A DNA stretch of 64,000 nt from Streptomyces sp. Tue6028. Lineage in GTDB: Bacteria; Actinomycetota; Actinomycetes; Streptomycetales; Streptomycetaceae. The notes under the pieces are model-generated. The model saw nothing but the letters and a program-made list of their open reading frames with translations. It made no database searches and was not told the origin of the DNA. Shown here in pieces: positions 36,226 through 44,913 of the stretch; position 1 is the first letter of the stretch, and the number at the start of each line of letters is the position of its first letter. Made by a program: the position numbers and the translations under genes. The stretch spans positions 248,001-312,000 of the forward strand of contig NZ_MLCE01000012.1 of the NCBI RefSeq assembly GCF_002300165.1, written 5' to 3'.

Positions 36226-37081
36226 CGAAGGCGCGCGCCGCCGGTGACAGGGCGTCCCACTGGCGGACGGCCCAGCCGACGGGCAGCGGCGGGAGCGCCG
36301 GGACCGGGACGAAGCGGAGGCCGTCGCGGCCGGGTCCCCATCCGGGCAGCGCGGGCACGACGGCATGGCCGAGGCCGAGTCCGGCGAGCAGGACGGCGGT
36401 GTCCCAGTCGGCGACACTGGTGTCCGAGGCGCCGGACGGCACCCCCAACTCCCGGTAGGAGGCGTCGAGATGGGCGCGTGAGGTGGAGTTCTCCGGCAGT
36501 CCGATCAGCCGCATCCCGGCCAGTTCCTCCCCCTCGATGCGCTCCCGCTCCGCGAGTTCGTCGTCGGCGCGCACGGCGAGCACCCAGGGCAGTGACACGA
36601 CGGTCCGCTGTTCGACCCCGCGCTCGGGCGGCCCGAGGGTGACCCAGGCGAGGTCGAGCCCGTGGTCGCCGAGCGCCTCGAAGCAGCTCCGGCTGGAGTT
36701 CTCGGTCTGGAACTCCAGGCTCACCCGCGGATACCGCTGCCGGAACTCGACTACGGCGTCGGCCATGAAGTGCCGCACGGTCGCGCCGCCGGTGGCGATC
36801 CGCACCGCTCCGCCGCCTCCGCGCACCATCTCGTCCAGCCGTTGCAGCGCGAGGTCGAGCCCGGATATCCCTTCGGCGGCGGCCCGTTCCAGCAGCCGCC
36901 CGGCCCGTGTCGGGACGACGCCCCGCGCCTGCCGCTCCACGAGCCCGACGCCGACCTCGCGCTCCAGACGCCGTACGTGCTGGCTCACCGCCGACTGGGT
37001 GCAGCCCAGCTCGCGGGCCACGGCGCTGAGGCTCCCGGCCCGGCAGACGGCGACGAAGACACGCAGATCATCCAGGGTCAC
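36185..37081 (-). CDS. LysR-family transcriptional regulator
   Basis: 298 aa from GTG (VTLDDLRVFVAVC). N-terminal winged helix: RVFVAVCRAGSLSAVARELGCTQSAVSQHVRRLE and so on (residues 4-60, split here by design), typical of LTTR. The ligand-binding domain follows: RIATGGATVRHFMADAVVEF, LIGLPENSTSR, WDTAVLLAGLGLGHAVVPALPG. The tail after AFADTV is encoded by repeat units and is unlike normal LysR ends. It converges with panE; divergent partner is none (the isochorismatase gene is co-directional 88 bp upstream), so its target could be the array or distant. Confidence 0.88.
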   Translation of the reverse strand: MTLDDLRVFVAVCRAGSLSAVARELGCTQSAVSQHVRRLEREVGVGLVERQARGVVPTRAGRLLERAAAEGISGLDLALQRLDEMVRGGGGAVRIATGGATVRHFMADAVVEFRQRYPRVSLEFQTENSSRSCFEALGDHGLDLAWVTLGPPERGVEQRTVVSLPWVLAVRADDELAERERIEGEELAGMRLIGLPENSTSRAHLDASYRELGVPSGASDTSVADWDTAVLLAGLGLGHAVVPALPGWGPGRDGLRFVPVPALPPLPVGWAVRQWDALSPAARAFADTVTHHCRPSEP

Positions 37082-37169
37082 GAGGCACCAAGTTAGCGGT
37101 GCCGCGCCGGGTCGCCTCCGGCGCGTCCTGCCGGGCACGGAGTCCCCGCCAGGAGCGCCGCGCCCCGGG

Positions 37170-37757
37170 TCACACCCGCGACTTGGCCAGCAGCTCGACG
37201 ATCTCGGCGGTGGTGCCCGTCTCACCGAGCCGGGGGAAGATGCGCTCGACGCTGTTGCGGTGACTGTCGGCGTTCATGTCGGCCATGGCGTCGGTGGCCA
37301 GGGTGACGTGGTAGCCGTGCTCGTGGGCGGCGCGGGCGGTGGACTCCACACCGATGCTGGTGGCGATGCCGGTCAGCACGATCTGGGTGACGCCGCGGCG
37401 GCGGAGCTGGAGGTCGAGGTCGGTGCCGTAGAAGGCGCCCCAGTTCCGCTTGGTCACGACGATGTCCCCGGGGTGGCCGGTGAGTTCGTCGACGACGACG
37501 TCCCAGCCCTCCGGCCAGGTGCGGGACGTGCTGCCGCCGTCGATGCGGCCGGGCGCGGCGTCCGAACCGTCCGCGGCGGCCGTCACGCGCACGAGGACCA
37601 CGGGCAGGCCCTGCTCGCGGAAGGTGTCGGCGAGTTCGACGGAGCGGGCCACGACGTCGGCGGGGCTGTTGGGGGTGAGGTTCGGGGCGCCGACGATGCC
37701 GCGCTGGAGATCGATGACGACGAGCGCGGTACGGGGGTCGAGCGTGGTGACAGCCAT
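37170..37757 (-). CDS. Isochorismatase-like hydrolase lacking the nucleophilic Cys
   Basis: 195 aa, ATG with GAAAGG seven bases upstream. Fold and first triad residue: RTALVVIDLQRGI (Asp), Lys in VTKRNWGAFYGT, and the cis-peptide loop LTGIATSIGVESTARAA. In cysteine hydrolases (nicotinamidase, N-carbamoylsarcosinase) this loop reads T-x-x-C-V; here the Cys position is Gly. That matches a subset of isochorismatase-like proteins that act without a thiol (vinyl ether hydrolysis) or have other roles. Last gene of the MarR–MFS operon, two bases after the MFS stop. Confidence 0.85.
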   Translation of the reverse strand: MAVTTLDPRTALVVIDLQRGIVGAPNLTPNSPADVVARSVELADTFREQGLPVVLVRVTAAADGSDAAPGRIDGGSTSRTWPEGWDVVVDELTGHPGDIVVTKRNWGAFYGTDLDLQLRRRGVTQIVLTGIATSIGVESTARAAHEHGYHVTLATDAMADMNADSHRNSVERIFPRLGETGTTAEIVELLAKSRV

Positions 37758-37759
37758 GG

Positions 37760-39175
37760 TCAGGCCTTTCCTGGAACGGGGGTGGGGGTGGTGGTGCGGA
37801 GGGATCGGTCGAGGAGGGTCGTCACCAGCAGCAGCGCGCTGCAGGCGAGCATGAAGAGGGCCAGGTGGTGCAGGCCGCCGGTGTGGGCGCCGTGCGGGAA
37901 GAAGGCGGCGTCGGCGGCTGAGGCGGCCATCGCGCCGAGGTACATGAACGTGCGCAGCAGTCCGGCCGCGGAGCCCATGCGGGCGGGGTCGGCCTGGCGG
38001 TAGAGCGCGGTCTGGTTGGCGAGGCCGTTGAGGCCCTGCGGTACGCCCATGACGACGCCGAGCGCGACGAGCAGCCAGACCGTGCTGCCGGCGTCCGCCA
38101 GCAGCAGGCCGGTACAGCCGGCGGCCTGGACGAGGGCGCCGGCGACGAGCTTGCCGCGGACCGCCTCGCGCCGCCCCGTCACGCCGGAGACGACGAGCGC
38201 GCTCAGCGACAGCGGCAGCAGGACGAGGCCCGCGGTGGCGGCGTGCAGTCCGCGGCCCTCCTCCAGCCACTGCGTGTATCCGTACAGGACCCCGTACGCC
38301 GTGGTGTAGGCGAGGAGTTGGCGTACGAAGGTGGCGAGGAGGGGGATGTTGCCGCCGAGCACGCGCAGGTCGACGAAGGGTTCCGGGACGCGCAGCTCCC
38401 GCAGGGCGAAGGCGGCTCCCGCGAAGCCGGCGAGCACGGGCAGGTACCAGAGGCCGGCCCCGGGCTCCATCAGGAACAGCATCAGCGCGACGAGCAGGGC
38501 GGCGAAGAACGCCATCCCGGGCAGGTCGAAGCTCTTCTTGGTGCGCCGCGCGGCGGGGCCGGACGGCAGGCGCCGGGCGCCGAGGACGAGGCAGGCCAGC
38601 GACAGCGGCACGTTGACGAGGAAGACGGTGCGCCAGCCGCCCAGGCCGATGAGCACTCCGCCGAGGGTGGGTCCGACGACGGCGACGGTCTGGCTCCCGA
38701 TCGCGAGCGCGGTCAGGACGCCGGCCGGGCTGTCGTGTCCGGTGCGTTCCGCCTCGCTGCGGGTCAGGTGCATGGCGGCCGGGTACGCGGCCGAGGTGCC
38801 GAAGCCGAGCAGCACACGGGCGGCGACCAGGGCGCCGAGGCTCGGGGCGAGGGCGCCGAGGAGACCCGCGGCCCCCACGAGCGCCGTACCGATGAGGTAG
38901 AGGCGGCGGGGTCCGTACATGTCGACGAGCCGGCCGATCACGGGCTGGCCCACGGCGGTGGCGAGGTAGAGACCCGACACGAGCCACGCGGTCTGCGCGG
39001 GAGGTGCGCCGAGCGCGGCGCCGATCGGCACCAACGCCACCGCGATCATCGAGGAGTTGACCGGGTTCAGCACCGAACCCAGGACCATCGGGGCGATCAG
39101 GCGCCGGTCGAAGCCGTCGGCGGGCGGCCGGCGCCGGGTCGCGGGGAAGCGCTGCTCTTTGCGGAGCGTGGCCAT
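37760..39175 (-). CDS. MFS transporter
   Basis: 471 aa, ATG whose first base is shared with the stop of the MarR gene (TGATG). About fourteen hydrophobic helices: MVLGSVLNPVNSSMIAVALVPI (DHA2-like D1 motif: N..NSSMIAVAL), GQPVIGRLVDMYGPRRLYLIG (motif A), LAIGSQTVAVVGPTLGGVLIGL (motif C). It is a drug/H+ antiporter-2-like exporter. The operon with a MarR repressor upstream and an isochorismatase-like enzyme downstream suggests export or handling of a small acid or antibiotic. Confidence 0.87.
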   Translation of the reverse strand: MATLRKEQRFPATRRRPPADGFDRRLIAPMVLGSVLNPVNSSMIAVALVPIGAALGAPPAQTAWLVSGLYLATAVGQPVIGRLVDMYGPRRLYLIGTALVGAAGLLGALAPSLGALVAARVLLGFGTSAAYPAAMHLTRSEAERTGHDSPAGVLTALAIGSQTVAVVGPTLGGVLIGLGGWRTVFLVNVPLSLACLVLGARRLPSGPAARRTKKSFDLPGMAFFAALLVALMLFLMEPGAGLWYLPVLAGFAGAAFALRELRVPEPFVDLRVLGGNIPLLATFVRQLLAYTTAYGVLYGYTQWLEEGRGLHAATAGLVLLPLSLSALVVSGVTGRREAVRGKLVAGALVQAAGCTGLLLADAGSTVWLLVALGVVMGVPQGLNGLANQTALYRQADPARMGSAAGLLRTFMYLGAMAASAADAAFFPHGAHTGGLHHLALFMLACSALLLVTTLLDRSLRTTTPTPVPGKA

Positions 39176-39645
39176 CACGGCCGGGTGAGCCGGTCCAGCA
39201 GGGCCATCGCCTCGATGACGGTCTGCCGCTCGGCCTCGGTGCAGTGGTCCTGGAAGGCCCGGGCCAGCCATTCCTCGCGCGCCTGCCGGGTGCCCTCGAC
39301 GCGGTCGCGTCCGGCGTCGGTGAGGGTGATCACCTGCCGCCTGCCGTCCCCGGGGTCCGGGTTCCGCGCGATCAGCCCACGCTCGTCGAGCACGGCGAGG
39401 GTGGCGGCGATGGACTGCGGCCGGACGCCCTCGGCGGCGGCGAGCCCGCTGGCCGCCGCGGCCCCGCTCTTGCTGAGCAGGGTGAGCGCCGAGAACTGGG
39501 AGGGCGTGAGGTCGTACGTCTCGGCGACCTCACGTATCCGTCGCCGCAGCCGGCTGAACGCCACGCGCAGATCACCGGCGGCGCGGGCGGCCGACTCGGA
39601 GATCCCGTCGGCACTCCCGCCCCGGGCGTCGGGGTTCTGGTCCAT
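39175..39645 (-). CDS. MarR-family transcriptional regulator
   Basis: 156 aa. Winged helix: YDLTPSQFSALTLLSKSG, VRPQSIAATLAVLDERGLIARNPDPGDGRRQVITLTDAGR split here; the DGRR wing and 'TLTDAG' are typical. It probably represses its own operon (MFS and isochorismatase-like genes) and is released by a small ligand. A perfect inverted repeat lies 28 bp upstream of the start. The promoter region is AT-rich (ATAATTTCTTCAGTT). Confidence 0.9.
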   Translation of the reverse strand: MDQNPDARGGSADGISESAARAAGDLRVAFSRLRRRIREVAETYDLTPSQFSALTLLSKSGAAAASGLAAAEGVRPQSIAATLAVLDERGLIARNPDPGDGRRQVITLTDAGRDRVEGTRQAREEWLARAFQDHCTEAERQTVIEAMALLDRLTRP

Positions 39646-39672
39646 GCCGTCACGATAATTTCTTCAGTTCAA

Positions 39673-39696
39673 ACTGTCCAGTTCAGCCTGGACAGT
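39673..39696. promoter_or_regulatory. Inverted repeat, probable MarR operator
   Basis: ACTGTCCAG (39673-39681) and CTGGACAGT (39688-39696), spacer TTCAGC. A partial direct repeat CAGTTCA also occurs (39665 and 39680). Position just upstream of the MarR start fits autorepression. Confidence 0.7.
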
Positions 39697-39849
39697 CTTG
39701 CCTGACCAACAGCTCACCGATCCACCAGCAAGGCGCTGACCTGCCCAAACAACACCCTCGACGGCAACGGAAAGCCGTCCGGACACCCGTTCGCGTGAAG
39801 TCCCCCAATGAACTCGCATCCCAAAATCGAACAGGCGTAGCATTGCGGC

Positions 39850-40194
39850 GTGGCTGCGACCTATGACTTTCCGAGTGACCTCCTCGCCGGTCAGGAGGAG
39901 CTGCATCAGGTCCGGGCCGAACTGCTGGCCCTGCTGAAACGACTCCCCTGGTCCGTGGAACCGCTGGACGGCTTCAGCGACACGGGCGGCTGGCGCAAGG
40001 TGGAACGCCCCGCCTCCCCCGGCTGGACCTCCGACGAGCAGGCCGAGGTCGAAAAGCTCCGGCAACGGGAGCGCGAGCTCGCCGTGTTCGTGTCCGGCCA
40101 CCGGTTCTGGTCAGAGGTCGCCCCTCCGGAGACGGTCGACGCCCGCATGAGGCTCAAGCACGCCCACGAGGCGCCGGGTCCGGACCCGGCGTGA
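39850..40194 (+). CDS. Hypothetical protein with coiled-coil tendency
   Basis: 114 aa from GTG; next in-frame start is further in. Sequence: AATYDFPSDLLAGQEELHQVR at the start, central LPWSVEPLDGFSDTGGWRKVERPASPGWTSDEQAEVEKLRQRERELAVFV split over two helices. No known domain. Acidic and soluble. Similar short unknown proteins are common in Streptomyces. Could be an uncharacterised protein of a phage or mobile origin, but GC use matches the genome. Confidence 0.65.
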   Translation: MAATYDFPSDLLAGQEELHQVRAELLALLKRLPWSVEPLDGFSDTGGWRKVERPASPGWTSDEQAEVEKLRQRERELAVFVSGHRFWSEVAPPETVDARMRLKHAHEAPGPDPA

Positions 40195-40332
40195 CCGCCG
40201 GGGCGGGAAGCGCACGCCTGCACCGGGGCGCCGGAGTCCTCCTGCCGGCCTGCCCCTCGCCTCCGTCTTGAGCCGGCGCCCGTCGGCGACTGATGCCGTG
40301 TTCCTCACGCAGGGCAGGGGAAGGCGGCGCAC

Positions 40333-40388
40333 CGCACGCCGCACGCCGCACGGCAGACGGCAGACGGCAGACGGCAGACGGCAGACGG
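40333..40388. repeat. Heptanucleotide tandem repeat (CGGCAGA)n
   Basis: Five copies of CGGCAGA at 40351-40385, preceded by CCGCACG-like heptamers (40333-40350). Simple slippage repeat just downstream of the beta-helix gene's stop. Confidence 0.85.
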
Positions 40389-40433
40389 TGATCTAGAGCC
40401 AGCGCGTGATCAGCGGTCGACGGGATGTGGAGG

Positions 40434-41459
40434 TCAGCCGGTGCAGCCGGGGACGGGATCGGGCCCGCCGCAGTTGTCCGGGCGGTTGTCGCGCACCGGG
40501 GAGCCGATCAGCGGCACCGTGCCGGCGGAGTTGTAGACGCCGCCACCGTCGAGTCCCGCCGTGTTGTCCTCCACCGGGGAGCCGGTCAGCGACACCGTGC
40601 CGGTGGAGTTGTAGACGCCACCACCCTTGATCGCCGCCGTGTTGTTCTTCACCGTGGAGCCGGACAGCCTCAACGTGCTCTTGATGTCGTTCCAAATGCC
40701 GCCGCCGTCACCGCGGTCGGCCGTGTTGTGCTCCACCGTGGAGCCGGTGAGCGTCACCGTACTGCTGAAGATGTTGAAGATGCCGCCGCCAGATCGTGCC
40801 GCCGTGTTGTGCTCCACCGTGGAACTGACCAGCGTCACCCTGCTGTTGAAGTTGTTGTAGATGCCGCCACCGTCGATCGTCGACGTGTTGCGCTCCACCC
40901 TGGAGCCGGACAGCGTCACCGTGCCGAAGTTGATGACGGCGCCGCCGGAGTGGGCGATGTTGTCGCGCACCGTGGAACCGACCAGCGTCACCGTGCCGTT
41001 GACGTTGTTGTAGATGCCGCCGCCGTCGCCCGCCCTGTTGCGCTCCACCGTGGAACCGGTGAGGCTCACCGTGCCACCGTTGTTGTGGATACCGCCTCCG
41101 GTGCCGGTGCCGTTGGCGATGGTCAGGTCGGCCAGCCGTACCCGGACGCCTGGGTCGACCGTCACGGCGGAGCCCGCGCTGTTGCCGTCGAGGACCGCGT
41201 CCTCCAGGCCGATCAGGGCCAGGTCCTTGTCGATGGTGACGGGGCCGACGCAGGTCCCCTTCACCAACAGCGTCGCCCCTGGAGCGGCGCTGTCGATCGC
41301 GGACCGCAGAGCTCGCGGATCGTCCTTGCAGTTCGCCACGGGGCGTTCGGTCGCCGCGGCCGTGGCCGCAGCGACCAGACCGACCGCGCCCGCCGTCACC
41401 GCCGCCGTGGCCGTCGGCGCCCACCGGCGCAACACCGCTCGGGCTGCTCGCTCAAGCAT
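40434..41459 (-). CDS. Secreted right-handed beta-helix repeat protein
   Basis: 341 aa from ATG with GGGAG before it. N-terminal signal (ERAARAVLRRWAPTATAAVTAGAVGLVAA split), then a mature domain built from about nine repeats of 20-25 residues with the pattern GGG(I/V)YNN...GTVTLxGSTVExNTA. The last repeats replace T with P in GSPVEDN. Such repeats form a parallel beta-helix (PbH1/polymorphic outer-membrane style) and commonly bind or cut polysaccharides, or act as adhesins. No catalytic motif is visible. Ends at VPGCTG, with an odd Cys pair (NCGGPDPVPGC). Confidence 0.85.
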   Translation of the reverse strand: MLERAARAVLRRWAPTATAAVTAGAVGLVAAATAAATERPVANCKDDPRALRSAIDSAAPGATLLVKGTCVGPVTIDKDLALIGLEDAVLDGNSAGSAVTVDPGVRVRLADLTIANGTGTGGGIHNNGGTVSLTGSTVERNRAGDGGGIYNNVNGTVTLVGSTVRDNIAHSGGAVINFGTVTLSGSRVERNTSTIDGGGIYNNFNSRVTLVSSTVEHNTAARSGGGIFNIFSSTVTLTGSTVEHNTADRGDGGGIWNDIKSTLRLSGSTVKNNTAAIKGGGVYNSTGTVSLTGSPVEDNTAGLDGGGVYNSAGTVPLIGSPVRDNRPDNCGGPDPVPGCTG

Positions 41460-41777
41460 CCATCGTCTCCCGCCTCGGGTGGGGGCGTGCCCGACGGCCC
41501 AGCCCCGGCGTGCTCCTCCGACGCGGGCGGCCTGGGCGCCCACGCTCGGAAGAGAGGGATGCCCCGGCCGGGCGGCAGGACCGTCGGGCGGCGCGTGCGC
41601 GTCATCCGAACGGCGCGGGAAATGACCGGTGTGGCCCGCGGACGGCGGCCTGCGGGCCGAGCGGGTGGCATCGCGGGGGTCGGCATCCTTGCCCTACCGC
41701 AGCCGCGCCACCGCTGACACCGGAACCGGAACCGGAACCGGCACCGGCACCGGCACCGGCACCGGCAAGGTCGTGCC
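41460..41777. other. Intergenic region, hexanucleotide repeat, no gene
   Basis: 318 bp between the beta-helix gene and the MDR reductase gene (both on minus). Eight hexamers ACCGGA (three) and ACCGGC (five) occupy 41719-41766. Otherwise GC-rich with no supported gene; the promoter of the beta-helix gene is expected here. Confidence 0.5.
41719..41766. repeat. Hexanucleotide tandem repeat ACCGGA/ACCGGC
   Basis: Three ACCGGA units then five ACCGGC units, 11 bp downstream of the MDR gene's stop (minus). Simple slippage tract. Confidence 0.9.
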
Positions 41778-42848
41778 CTACCTGTCGTCGCCGTCCCGGC
41801 CGTCTCCGAAGACGAAGAGCGGCTTGGCACCACGTGCGGGTGTTTCGGCGAGCGCGATGGCTTCGGTGAAGCGTTCGAGCGGGAACGGGCGGCCCGCGGG
41901 GATGCTCAGCACACCGTCGGCGACGAGCGCGCGGACCTCGGACAGCGCGTCCAGCGCGCCCCCGGGTGAGGCGGTGCCGAACCAGCGGTTCAGCCAGAAG
42001 CCCCGAACTGTTTTCGTCTCGTAGATGACCGAGCGTGCCTGCAGCGGGATCGTCAGCGCCGCCGGGTCGGTCTGCCGATGGGTGGAGAGCGCACCGTAGA
42101 CCACGACTTCTCCTCCCGGAGCCAATGCCTGGGACACCTGGGCACCCACGGGTCCCGCGACACAGTCGACGGCCTTGTGCACGCCGGCCGCTCCCGCGAT
42201 CTCAGCCACACGCTGCGACAGGTCCTCGTCCGCCGTACAGATGACCTCGTCTCCGCCCAGCGCCCTGATCTCCTCGACGGCATCGCGCCGCCGCACGACA
42301 TTGATCGTGGGAATGCCCAGATGCCTGGCCAGCTGGATGACGAGCCGGCCGACGGTGGAGCCCGCGGCCGTCTGCAGCAACCATTCCCCCGGCTGTACGT
42401 CGAGTTCGCGTGTCACCAGGAGCAGCGCGGTCAACGGGTTGACGGCGAGCTGGCAGGCGTCGGAGTCGCTCAGACGACCAGGGACCGGCAGGAGCCTTCG
42501 CACGTCGGCAACAAGGTATTCCTGCCAAGTGCCGGCCACGTGTGGCCCGGGCACCGCCGGGACGGCAGCGTTCACCACACGGTCGCCGATCTTCAGCCCC
42601 TCGGTGTCCGGGCCCAGGGCCTCGACACGGCCGACGCATTCCATATTGCCCCCGACAGCGGGGAATCGAGGGGAGAAACCGTAGCGGCCACGCAGCACGT
42701 GCAGGTCGCTGGCGTGAATCGGGGTCGCCTTCACACGGATCAACGCCTGACCGGCTTCCGGCGTGGGCACCGGCCGGGTTTCCAGCCGCAGAACCTCGGC
42801 CGGCTCGCCGACCTCTCCGGCTACGAGCGCGCGCATGGTGTGCGGCAT
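41778..42848 (-). CDS. Zinc-independent MDR oxidoreductase, enoyl-thioester-reductase-like
   Basis: 356 aa, ATG (MPHTMRALVAG) with GAAAGG six bases upstream. Medium-chain dehydrogenase/reductase: RVKATPIHASDLHVLRGRYG, FPAVGGNMECVGRVEALG, then NAD(P) loop LLQTAAGSTVGRLVIQLARH and LGIPTINVVRRRDAVEEI. The A-G-S-x-V-G and TINVVRRR strings resemble Etr1/MECR 2-enoyl thioester reductases; no structural zinc cluster is seen. Cytosolic NADPH-dependent reduction of an enoyl or quinone substrate is likely. C-terminus ends FVFGDGRDGDDR. Confidence 0.85.
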   Translation of the reverse strand: MPHTMRALVAGEVGEPAEVLRLETRPVPTPEAGQALIRVKATPIHASDLHVLRGRYGFSPRFPAVGGNMECVGRVEALGPDTEGLKIGDRVVNAAVPAVPGPHVAGTWQEYLVADVRRLLPVPGRLSDSDACQLAVNPLTALLLVTRELDVQPGEWLLQTAAGSTVGRLVIQLARHLGIPTINVVRRRDAVEEIRALGGDEVICTADEDLSQRVAEIAGAAGVHKAVDCVAGPVGAQVSQALAPGGEVVVYGALSTHRQTDPAALTIPLQARSVIYETKTVRGFWLNRWFGTASPGGALDALSEVRALVADGVLSIPAGRPFPLERFTEAIALAETPARGAKPLFVFGDGRDGDDR

Positions 42849-43166
42849 GGGCGGCCTTTCGTCTCTCGACGCCCGATGACCCCTGCGCCGCGGCGGGCGA
42901 TCACCTCGACGGGCTGGACCCCGGGCGCATACCCGTGCCAGGTCCACCGCACGCACCGCACCCGGGAGCCTGCACCCGGGAGCCTCTGGAGTCCCGACAT
43001 CACGCTAAGCGCCACCGACTGACTCTGCAATCGGCCGTGAACGGGAACGAGAGCGACCAGGTCACCCGGGCTACGGCGGCAGCTCAGGTCAACGGCTTCT
43101 CGCGCCTCCCCCGCACCGAGCAGGCATGGCTCTCCCCGTCGCTGGACCGAGTCGACTCGGTCGGCG
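42849..43166. other. Intergenic, no gene seen
   Basis: 318 bp between two minus-strand genes. No supported reading frame, and no strong dyad; promoter of the MDR gene is expected within the first 150 bp. Confidence 0.4.
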
Positions 43167-43883
43167 TCACAGTGCGGACTCCTCGATCGGTTCCGTCGGT
43201 GGCACGGCCGGCAGTTGGTCCTCCGGGCCGCAACCCAGCTCCTCGCTGAGCTTCAGGGCCATGGAATGGACCACGGTGACCATGTCCGCGGCCTGCCGGC
43301 GGGCATCGCCGCGGAAAGGCCAGTGGACCGTGAGCGCCATCCGCACCGACTCCCCCTCCATGCCCCGACAGTGAAAGTCGAGCCATGCGCGACGCCCGAA
43401 CGCGCCGTGGGCCCCCGCCCCCGCGACAGCGAAGGTTTCGGTGGTCTCTCCCATACGGAAATACAGGTAGCCGTCCTCCCTCGATTCCTTCGTCATGGGG
43501 TACGGAGCTATGCCGACCTCGACGTCGACGGCCATCCGCAACTCTGCCGGAGCCAGCGGCGGCGGCGTGTACAGAGCGCAGAGGCCGATATCGCTGAGAG
43601 TCCAACTCCTTACACCCTCAGCAACCTTGGCGAGCGAGGCGTGGCGCATCCCCGGGTACTCCCGTATGTGCCTGCGCCCGGTCAGGCGTACCAGAGCTTC
43701 AGCGGCAGGTTCGTTCAACGACGAGTCGCAGAGCCGAGCCCATCCCGGCGGCTTGGGACCTTGCGCGGCGCTCGTCGCCGGCACAGAGCCGGTCATGGCC
43801 AGACTCAGGCTCAGGACAAGGCCGCCGCCCACCGGCACCCGACGGCGCAAGCGGCCGGCGCGGCTCCACGCATCACGGTTCAT
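43167..43883 (-). CDS. Secreted protein of unknown function
   Basis: 238 aa from the second ATG (MNRDAWSRAG), chosen because GGGAGG lies ten bases before it; the first ATG at 43901 is possible. Signal peptide RLRRRVPVGGGLVLSLSLAMTGSV...ATSAAQ. The mature part starts PGWARLCDSSLNEPAAEALVRLTG and is one alpha/beta domain without known motif; residues SEELGCGPEDQLPAVPPTEP form its end. Two Cys pairs may form disulfides. No neighbour suggests a job. Confidence 0.68.
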   Translation of the reverse strand: MNRDAWSRAGRLRRRVPVGGGLVLSLSLAMTGSVPATSAAQGPKPPGWARLCDSSLNEPAAEALVRLTGRRHIREYPGMRHASLAKVAEGVRSWTLSDIGLCALYTPPPLAPAELRMAVDVEVGIAPYPMTKESREDGYLYFRMGETTETFAVAGAGAHGAFGRRAWLDFHCRGMEGESVRMALTVHWPFRGDARRQAADMVTVVHSMALKLSEELGCGPEDQLPAVPPTEPIEESAL

Positions 43884-44057
43884 GGCACGGAACCCTCCCA
43901 TGGCGGTGGCCGTGGATCACCGTCCCCGACGCGTCAGGCGGCGGCCGTGTCATGGATCAGCGCAGCGACTGAACCAACCGAGATTCACCGATGAGTTCCG
44001 CCGGCTGCGCCGGTCTACCAGGACGTACGCCATCGAGCCACCGACTGGAGCCCCACC

Positions 44058-44528
44058 ATGACCAACCCCGCACACCCCGGCCGCATGCTGTTCGTGAACA
44101 TCCCCGTAGCGGACCTCGAGCGCAGCAAGGCGTTCTTCGCCAAGCTCGGGTTCAGCTTCAACCCGAAGTTCACCGACGAGACCGCCACCTGCATGCTGGT
44201 CGGCGAGCACGCCTTCGTCATGCTGCTCACCCGCGAGAAGTTCGCGGAGTTCGCGAAACTGCCGATGGCCGATCCCACCACGCACACGCTGGCGCTGTAC
44301 TGCTTCAGCGTGTCGTCGCGCGACGAAGTCGACGCGGTCAGCGCCGCTGCGCTCGCAGCGGGCGGCACCGAGGTCGACGACGCCGAGGACTACGGCTTCA
44401 TGTACTCACGCAGCTTCTACGACCTCGACGGCCACGGCTGGCAGGTCATGTGGATGGACCCGGCGGCGGCGGAACAGGGCCCCGAGGCGTTCGCGGCCTC
44501 CGCTCAGGACGCCGACGCCCCGGCCTGA
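44058..44528 (+). CDS. VOC-family (glyoxalase/extradiol dioxygenase-like) protein
   Basis: 156 aa, ATG. Strand pattern RMLFVNIPVADLERSKAFFAKLGF, then ATCMLVGEHAFVMLL and FYDLDGHGWQVMWMDP, fits a single-chain VOC dimer. The usual metal residues appear only in part (Glu/His positions are not all conserved), as in the 'PhnB/bleomycin-resistance-like' subgroup seen in many actinobacteria. The function might be antibiotic binding or a small isomerase; unknown. Single gene with GGAG about 9 bases upstream (GACTGGAGCCCCACC). Confidence 0.85.
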   Translation: MTNPAHPGRMLFVNIPVADLERSKAFFAKLGFSFNPKFTDETATCMLVGEHAFVMLLTREKFAEFAKLPMADPTTHTLALYCFSVSSRDEVDAVSAAALAAGGTEVDDAEDYGFMYSRSFYDLDGHGWQVMWMDPAAAEQGPEAFAASAQDADAPA

Positions 44529-44591
44529 CCCACCGCGTTCCGGACCCCCGGGGGGTGTTGCAGCCGTCTGTGACCGGACAGTTCCGGCTCT

Positions 44592-44640
<49 letters not shown>

Positions 44641-44737
44641 ACCGGATGATCAAGCAGCGTGTGCAGCCCAGTCGGCAACGCCCCTCAGCCGGGGCGACTC
44701 GCTCACAACTCCTGACAGCTGACCATCCCGCTACACC

Positions 44738-44800
44738 CTATTGCCGTATTTATATGAGTATTTAAGAGCAATGAGAAATTGATTGGTATTTCATAACAGC
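44738..44800. promoter_or_regulatory. AT-rich promoter-like patch
   Basis: Clearly below 35% GC against a genome near 72%. Contains TATATGAGTATTTAAG and TTGATTGGTATTTCATAAC. Possible foreign or strongly regulated promoter for the small secreted protein at 44914. Confidence 0.5.
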
Positions 44801-44913
44801 CGGTGTTCTGTGGCGATTTGGCCGTGTCGGAGGGCAAGGATCAGGGCGTGCCTGGCCGAACGGTTCGGGCAGTGACGGGGCGCCAGCCCCGGTTCGTACG
44901 GAAAGGTCTGAAC

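Noticed and set aside
41510-42024. Plus-strand frames upstream of and over the MDR gene's 3' end
   Set aside because: Composition and lack of motif; they contain the hexamer repeat translated as a TG/TP run.
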